A stretch of 64,000 nucleotides of DNA from Oreohelix idahoensis (lineage: Eukaryota > Mollusca > Gastropoda > Stylommatophora > Oreohelicidae), in the NCBI GenBank assembly GCA_024509875.1, contig JAMPIV010000581.1, positions 1,240,501-1,304,500 on the forward strand, written 5' to 3'. Position 1 is the first letter of the stretch. Each line of letters begins with the position of its first letter. Shown piece by piece: positions 59,508 through 64,000 of the stretch. The translations under genes were made by a program, and so were the position numbers. Below the pieces are notes generated by a model. That model did not search any database. It had not been told where the DNA came from and was given only the letters and a program-made list of their open reading frames with translations.

Positions 59508-60667
59508 TGTTGCGGTCAGTTTTCGCTGTGTGTATAATCTTTTAAATGTACCTGTTTAGAGTGGAGACATTATTCCTGATCTAAGGGATAATACTCATGA
59601 TTTTCTGGGGGTTGAATTTAACGGTGGTTGTTTGCCTACTTGTTTGTACCTCCGGTCTAATATTAGAACCGAGGTCTGGTTGCATGTCCATATATGGCTT
59701 GATTGGTTAGCTTTACTAGGAATGTTTGCAACTAGAGCTGATGTCTTATGTCATGACCTTATAAGGCTTGCATGGTCAGTCGTTTCCGGGTATGTGTTCA
59801 AACATTGCCCACCTGAGTTTAGCTCGGGAGGTCTGGCGTCTACGACGCATGCGTAAGCTTTTGTGGCGGTTAAGAAAGACTTCCGATCTGGGAGTCGAGC
59901 TGTGAATTTTCAGAGAATCACGTCACATTTATTTACCACAGAGGCCATTGGATCTAGAGGCCTCACATCTTGCGGCCTACTACATGCTAGGCAATGTAAC
60001 TGATGTACTTGTTTCAGAAGAGAGTTGTTATTCTCATACATCAAACCCGCTGGTCATGCGGGGTATTTATGCTGAGGCTTTTGGAAGGGAGTTCGATTGT
60101 AGTCAGCAATCATATATATGCCCAGCTTACTGATTGATGAACTGTTGATGCTGTAACTGTATTGTACTATCGTCATGTCTACAATGTTCCTGAGTATTGT
60201 CAAATGACTATGTCCTGATATCGGCGTCTCTCATATCGTATTGCATTAAAACATTGTAAAAGTCAGCTGCTGTTACCAACCTTCTCTGACTTTCTACATG
60301 TGGTTGAGTGGGTATTGTGCCAATGTCCATAACCTATACACATTCGCGTACTACACCTTATCATGAGGTCTACTCACCCACACATACTGTCAACCACATA
60401 TTGCTACGATCATTACTACACATCTGAGAGCATGTACCTTAAGAGAGTCTTCATTGCACCCTGTCAGTGCCTCAACGCCTGGTGACCTACATTCACCTGT
60501 ACTGTACTGCCTGGGTTGACCTGACCCCTTACTCACACCTACACTGCGCTGTAACCTTTCATGGTGGCTTCCAACACTACACAGGACACTAACACTATGA
60601 AGTTGGACTGTTACACTTATGGAGAACTTGACCCTAACATTTATGATGGCCAGAATGGGTCTTAACA
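59508..60667 (+). repeat. E4 3' LTR (deleted form)
   Basis: 1160 bp. It aligns with the 5' LTR at both ends; missing parts lie around 59912 and 59938. Ends CTTAACA before the duplication CCATT. Confidence 0.88.
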
Positions 60668-60672
60668 CCATT

Positions 60673-61398
60673 ATATTAACAACCTGGTAACTAGTGCACC
60701 CTCTTGAACTCTTGACTCGAATCTCCCACTTTTGTTCCTATAACCTTTAGTAAGTTTAGTTCATCGACGAGGTAGAGTTATCCACTCTTTTCTGTTCTCA
60801 AGCCAGTTTTTTTCACGTTGTCACTCCTCTTCTTCTACTGTCTTCTTTGACCAGGTACAGTGCTTAGATAGAAGCGTGAGCAGTACACCTGGAATTGAAA
60901 TATGGCTATGTCTAGCTAGCCGTTTGACTTCTAAGGTATTCATATGGTCCTATATGTCGTGTGTTTTATCCATTCATTTGGTATCCGATAGGTCTTCCAC
61001 TATTAGAGGAACTTTTGCAAAATGTCATTTCTAATACAGGAGAGCCCCGCTCTTCGTGGAGGAAGTCGGTTTTTCCATATGCTATTCCGTTCACTGCTGT
61101 ATGTTGGGCAGGACTGTAGCAGATATTCCGCTGTCATAGGGCTGGTGCCAAGGTTGAAGATGCTCTGTTGTACCAATCAAAATTATCCGGCACAGTCTTC
61201 ACAACTGTGAATACGTTTTGACTAATTAAAAAAAAACAACAATAAACTAACTGCATTATAGCCACAGGCAGATGGAATGGGTTGCCATAACGATCACTTG
61301 AGCTGAATCAGCATGTGGGCGAATGCATTCGTCGCAGACCATCTTCCAGGGTTGTATGGATTCGTTTCATCAGATTCGGGTAATCGAGTTTCGGATAA
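60673..61398. other. unassigned; begins as family A LTR remains
   Basis: The first tens of bases continue copy A4. Beyond that no feature is recognised before the inverted repeat of the next transposon. Confidence 0.45.
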
Positions 61399-63580
61399 CA
61401 CTGACAAACAACATTTTTCTTTCTTATATAAGAATAAGTGTTCTTAGGTCCGTTTCTTGCGCTGATTTCAAATTTGAAATCCGTTTATCTCTATCACGTC
61501 GGGTTCTTAAGATATTTGTGAATAAATATATTTTTGGGAAACCGTTATTTGCTCCATTTCATTTTTACTATATAACTTTTTTAAAATTAATAAAATGTAA
61601 AATAATTCAAATTTTTATACTGCTAAAAGATGCATGACATATGTTACGTTATATTTCAAATAGTTACTGTATTTTTAAATAATTCTGAGTGAAATATGGC
61701 TTCTAGAAGTTGTAGAAATTCGGCTGATCTGTTCTGTTACGTGTGCGGATATTTTACCGATCGTGTTCACCAGAAAAACTTTACACCATTGCTAAAGAAA
61801 GCATATGAACTTTATTTCGATTCGAAAGTTGATGATGCAAATAAATCTTGGAAGCCAAATGCAGTTTGTTCGACTTGAGCAAATACATTGGCAGGTTGGT
61901 TACGAAAATCGCCGAAGCATAAGTCGATGCCTTTTGGAGTGCCAGTAATATGGCGTGAACCGACAAATCACGCTACTGATTGTTACTTCTGCTTGACAAA
62001 TATCTATGGTTTCACTTTTAAAACCAGAAAGTCTGTGGTTTATCCAAATATTGAATCGGTTTCGAAACCAATGCCTCATGATCCAATCACGTGTCCGATC
62101 CCAGTTCCACCAGAACCATATCCGTTGGACGTGAATGAACCATCAGAAAGTGATAGTTTACCTGCTTTAGAAACTAATTCTGACTCGGATTATGTACCGG
62201 TGAATGATGGTGTTCACTTAATTAACCATTCAGAACTTTCAGATCTAATACGTGATCTCGCTCTCACCAAAGGACAAGCAGAATTACTCGGTTCGCGACT
62301 CAAAGAATGGAATCTTTTAGCGCCCAATACTCCGATATCTAAATTTCGTCATAGACACAGATAACTTGTTCAATACTTTGAGATGGATGATGACATTTGC
62401 TACTGCAAAGATGTAAAAGGTCTAATGGTGCACCTCGGTCATGAGCACATAGTCAACGAATGGCGACTTTTCATCGACTCTTCCAAGACTAGTCTAAAAG
62501 CCGTGTTATTGCATAATGGAAATTTATTTTCATCAATTCCAGTCGCCTACTCTGTTCATATGAAAGAAGCTTATGACAATATGGCTATACTTTTGGCAAA
62601 AATAAAGTACAATGACTACCAATGGCGGATTTGTGGAGACCTAAAGGTCATTGCAATTCTCACGGGCATGCAGACTGGGTATACTAAATTTTCTTGCTTC
62701 CTATGTGAATGGGACAGCCGCAACAGACAGGAACATTATGCAAGAAAGGTGTGGCCTATCAGGGATCGTATGCAGCTCGGGCATAAAAATGTAATACACG
62801 AGCTATTAGTTAACAAAGACAGCATCATTTTACCACCGTTACATATAAAGTTGGGGCTCATGAAGAATTTCGTAAAAGCGTTAGATAAAACGAGCAAAGC
62901 TTTCATTTATCTTCGAGAAAAGTTTCCGCAAATTAGCGATGCAAAGATAAAGGAAGGTATCTTTGTAGGACCTCAGATTAGGAAAGTTATTGCAGACAAA
63001 CAATTCGAGAACTTGTTACATGGTAGTGAACTTCGCGCATGGATGGCATTCAAATCGATCGTCGATAACTTTCTGGGAAATCACAAATCTGTCGACTATG
63101 TGCATATTGTTAAGCAGTGCATAGATGCATACAGAATTATGGGCTGTAACATGTCCCTCAAAATCCATTTGCTCGATTCGCATCTTGACTTTTTCCCTGA
63201 CAAACTTGGCGAAGTCAGCGATGAACATGGAGAACGATTCCATCAAGATATCGCCGTAATGGAGTCACGTTATCAAGGACGGTGGAGTGTGACCATGCTT
63301 GCCGATTATTGTTGGATGCTTCATCGCGATGTACCACATGCCATTCACCGACGAAAGTCGACTGCAAAGAAATTCAAGCCTACATAACTGTTATACTTCT
63401 TGTACAAATGATGTTGTAATACTGTATGCTTTGTTAAAAAACTTCAATTGCGTATTTCTAGAGATCCCGACCTGATAGAGAAAAACGGTTTGCAGATTTA
63501 AAAACAGCGCATTAAAATTGACCAGAAAAACATAGAAATGTTAGAGAAAGAAAAAAAAAATTTTTTTTTGTTAGTCAGTG
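61399..63580 (+). mobile_element. DNA transposon with long inverted repeats, family uncertain
   Basis: Sequences on both sides of the gene are inverted copies: CACTGACAAACAAC at 61399 against GTTAGTCAGTG at 63570-63580, and further in CCGTTTATCTCTATCACGTC (about 61482) against GACCTGATAGAG...AACGG (about 63470). TAA stands at both outer edges and could be a 3-bp target duplication; CACTG ends would then suggest a CACTA-like element. Weak inverted similarity continues outside (TTTCGGATAA against TCCGATTA), so the true ends may lie further out. Confidence 0.6.
61696..63387 (+). pseudogene. transposase-like protein of a widespread repeat family, two stops
   Basis: 564 codons in one frame, broken only by TGA at 61876 and TAA at 62362. 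The N-terminus has paired cysteines (LFCYVCGYF, NAVCST followed by the first stop at the expected next Cys) and CYFCLTN, probably a zinc-binding region. An acidic linker follows (residues 135-175). The C-terminal 330 residues form one compact domain: RLFIDSSKTSLKAVLLHNGN, QWRICGDLKVIAILTG, FSCFLCEWDSR, LPPLHIKLGLMKNFVKAL and DEHGERFHQDIA, then RYQGRWSVTMLADYCW. I recall near-identical multi-copy proteins in arthropods and other invertebrates, usually left uncharacterised. D of FIDSS, D of CGDLK and E of EHGERFH are plausible catalytic residues; that is inference. The flanking inverted repeats support a DNA transposon. Confidence 0.7.
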
Positions 63581-63680
63581 TAATCGGACTTTTACTGAAC
63601 AACATTAAAACCCAGCTTGGCGTCGTTTTCCGTGACAACCAATAGTACAGTATCGTAAAATTTATTGTCACGCATAACGA
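63391..63680. other. 3' flank of the transposon
   Basis: Holds the right inverted repeat (to 63580) with an A/T-run hairpin at 63549-63569, then unassigned AT-rich sequence. Confidence 0.5.
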
Positions 63681-64000
63681 TTATAGCGTTATGAATATGT
63701 TGAAGCATTTGGCCTGTCTTTCAAGTGAGTTTATCAGATCTTTTAATCTGTTAACATGGTTTCTCTTCAGGTCTGTTATTACTAAGACAGCATCTGTAAT
63801 GATCACTATCTGTTTTTTTTTTTTTTTTGCATATGCTTTGTACTCAAGAAGAGTTTCTGCTGCTGCCTGTTTCATGGTCTCTACTTCAACATTGAAGCTA
63901 TTGAAGTATTTCTCAGTGGCAGTTGCCGTAGATTGGAGTATATTCTTTAATTTAATTAGGATGCCAGCTCCCTCTTTTTCAGTTGTTTTGTTTTTTTGCC
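63681..64000 (-). CDS. partial open frame running off the right edge, coiled-coil-like
   Basis: On the minus strand the frame is open from the window edge to TAA at 63681, more than 100 codons, longer than chance suggests at this AT content. It reads EGAGILIKLKNILQSTATAT, later MKQAAAETLLEYKAYAKKKK, then IVIITDAVLVITDLKRNH and VNRLKDLINSLERQAK. It is rich in A, K, E and L with heptad-like spacing. A K run is encoded by an A homopolymer at 63812-63829. No family recognised. It may be the end of a host exon or of another repeat protein. Confidence 0.4.
   Translation of the reverse strand, partial: QKNKTTEKEGAGILIKLKNILQSTATATEKYFNSFNVEVETMKQAAAETLLEYKAYAKKKKKQIVIITDAVLVITDLKRNHVNRLKDLINSLERQAKCFNIFITL

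Larger units (their letters stand above)
51202..60667 (+). mobile_element. E4, Gmr1-like element with gag, PR, INT, RT and RNase H
   Basis: 9466 bp with direct LTRs (51202-52749 and 59508-60667) beginning TGTTGCGG and ending TTAACG/TTAACA, flanked by CCATT on both sides (51197-51201, 60668-60672). Coding order is gag, protease, integrase, RT, RNase H, with stops and frameshifts. A 22-bp G run stands 10 bp before the 3' LTR. The 3' LTR is about 390 bp shorter than the 5' LTR. Confidence 0.92.

Overview
This is an AT-rich, intron-bearing animal genome segment made almost entirely of transposable elements. Only one piece of ordinary host gene is visible: a single exon on the minus strand (25446-25661) encoding half of an F5/8C or fucolectin-like domain, with consensus splice sites and phase 1 introns on both sides. 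The wording of that domain and the mix of elements (Gmr1-like LTR elements, Penelope-like elements with GIY-YIG and hammerheads, Nimb/I-type LINE, tRNA SINEs, Tc1, a TTAA-flanked Kolobok/Mutator-like element) suggest a marine invertebrate, probably a mollusc or another lophotrochozoan. That assignment is inference.

The dominant theme is a set of LTR retrotransposons whose pol order is protease, integrase, reverse transcriptase, RNase H. The proteins are Ty3/gypsy-like, but integrase lies before RT; this is the Gmr1 arrangement first described from cod. Five coding copies are present. E1 (6815-14362) is nearly intact with almost identical LTRs. E2 (25906-34872) has 2.4 kb LTRs and has lost RT/RNase H. 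E3 (40464-46857) has a tRNA-Pro-type primer site, has lost the integrase core and RT, and carries an unrecognised degenerate ORF in their place. E5 (48395-50960) is a wreck carrying a foreign solo LTR. E4 (51202-60667) has gag, PR, a truncated INT, RT and RNase H, and a 5-bp target duplication. A sixth relic (about 23110-24954) keeps only the 3' end and an LTR, joined by a 119-bp G tract.

Solo or partial LTRs fill much of the rest. Family A LTRs (TGTSAC...TGACA, 2.1-2.5 kb) occur at 976-4641, 35623-38408 and, partially, at 21607-22864 (minus), 38952-40080 and 50961-51201. A separate solo LTR occupies 19055-21547. Several can be proven by exact 5-bp duplications (GTTAC, TTAAC, ATCAA, AAGAC, CCATT, GTAAC).

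The order of events can be read from nesting. A 28-bp minisatellite next to the host exon took in both E2 and a Nimb/I LINE; a family A LTR landed in the LINE; a tRNA SINE landed in that LTR. At the left end a Tc1 element split another family A LTR. E4 landed in a family A fragment that itself abuts the truncated RT of E5.

Other elements are a Penelope-like fragment (5390-6462) with two hammerhead-like motifs further on (14953, 16421), a TTAA-flanked element with a Mutator-like transposase domain (16861-18549), and at the right end a transposase-like gene (61696-63387) between long inverted repeats. An open reading frame runs off the right edge on the minus strand. Most coding regions carry nonsense codons or frameshifts; E1 is the only one that looks recently active.
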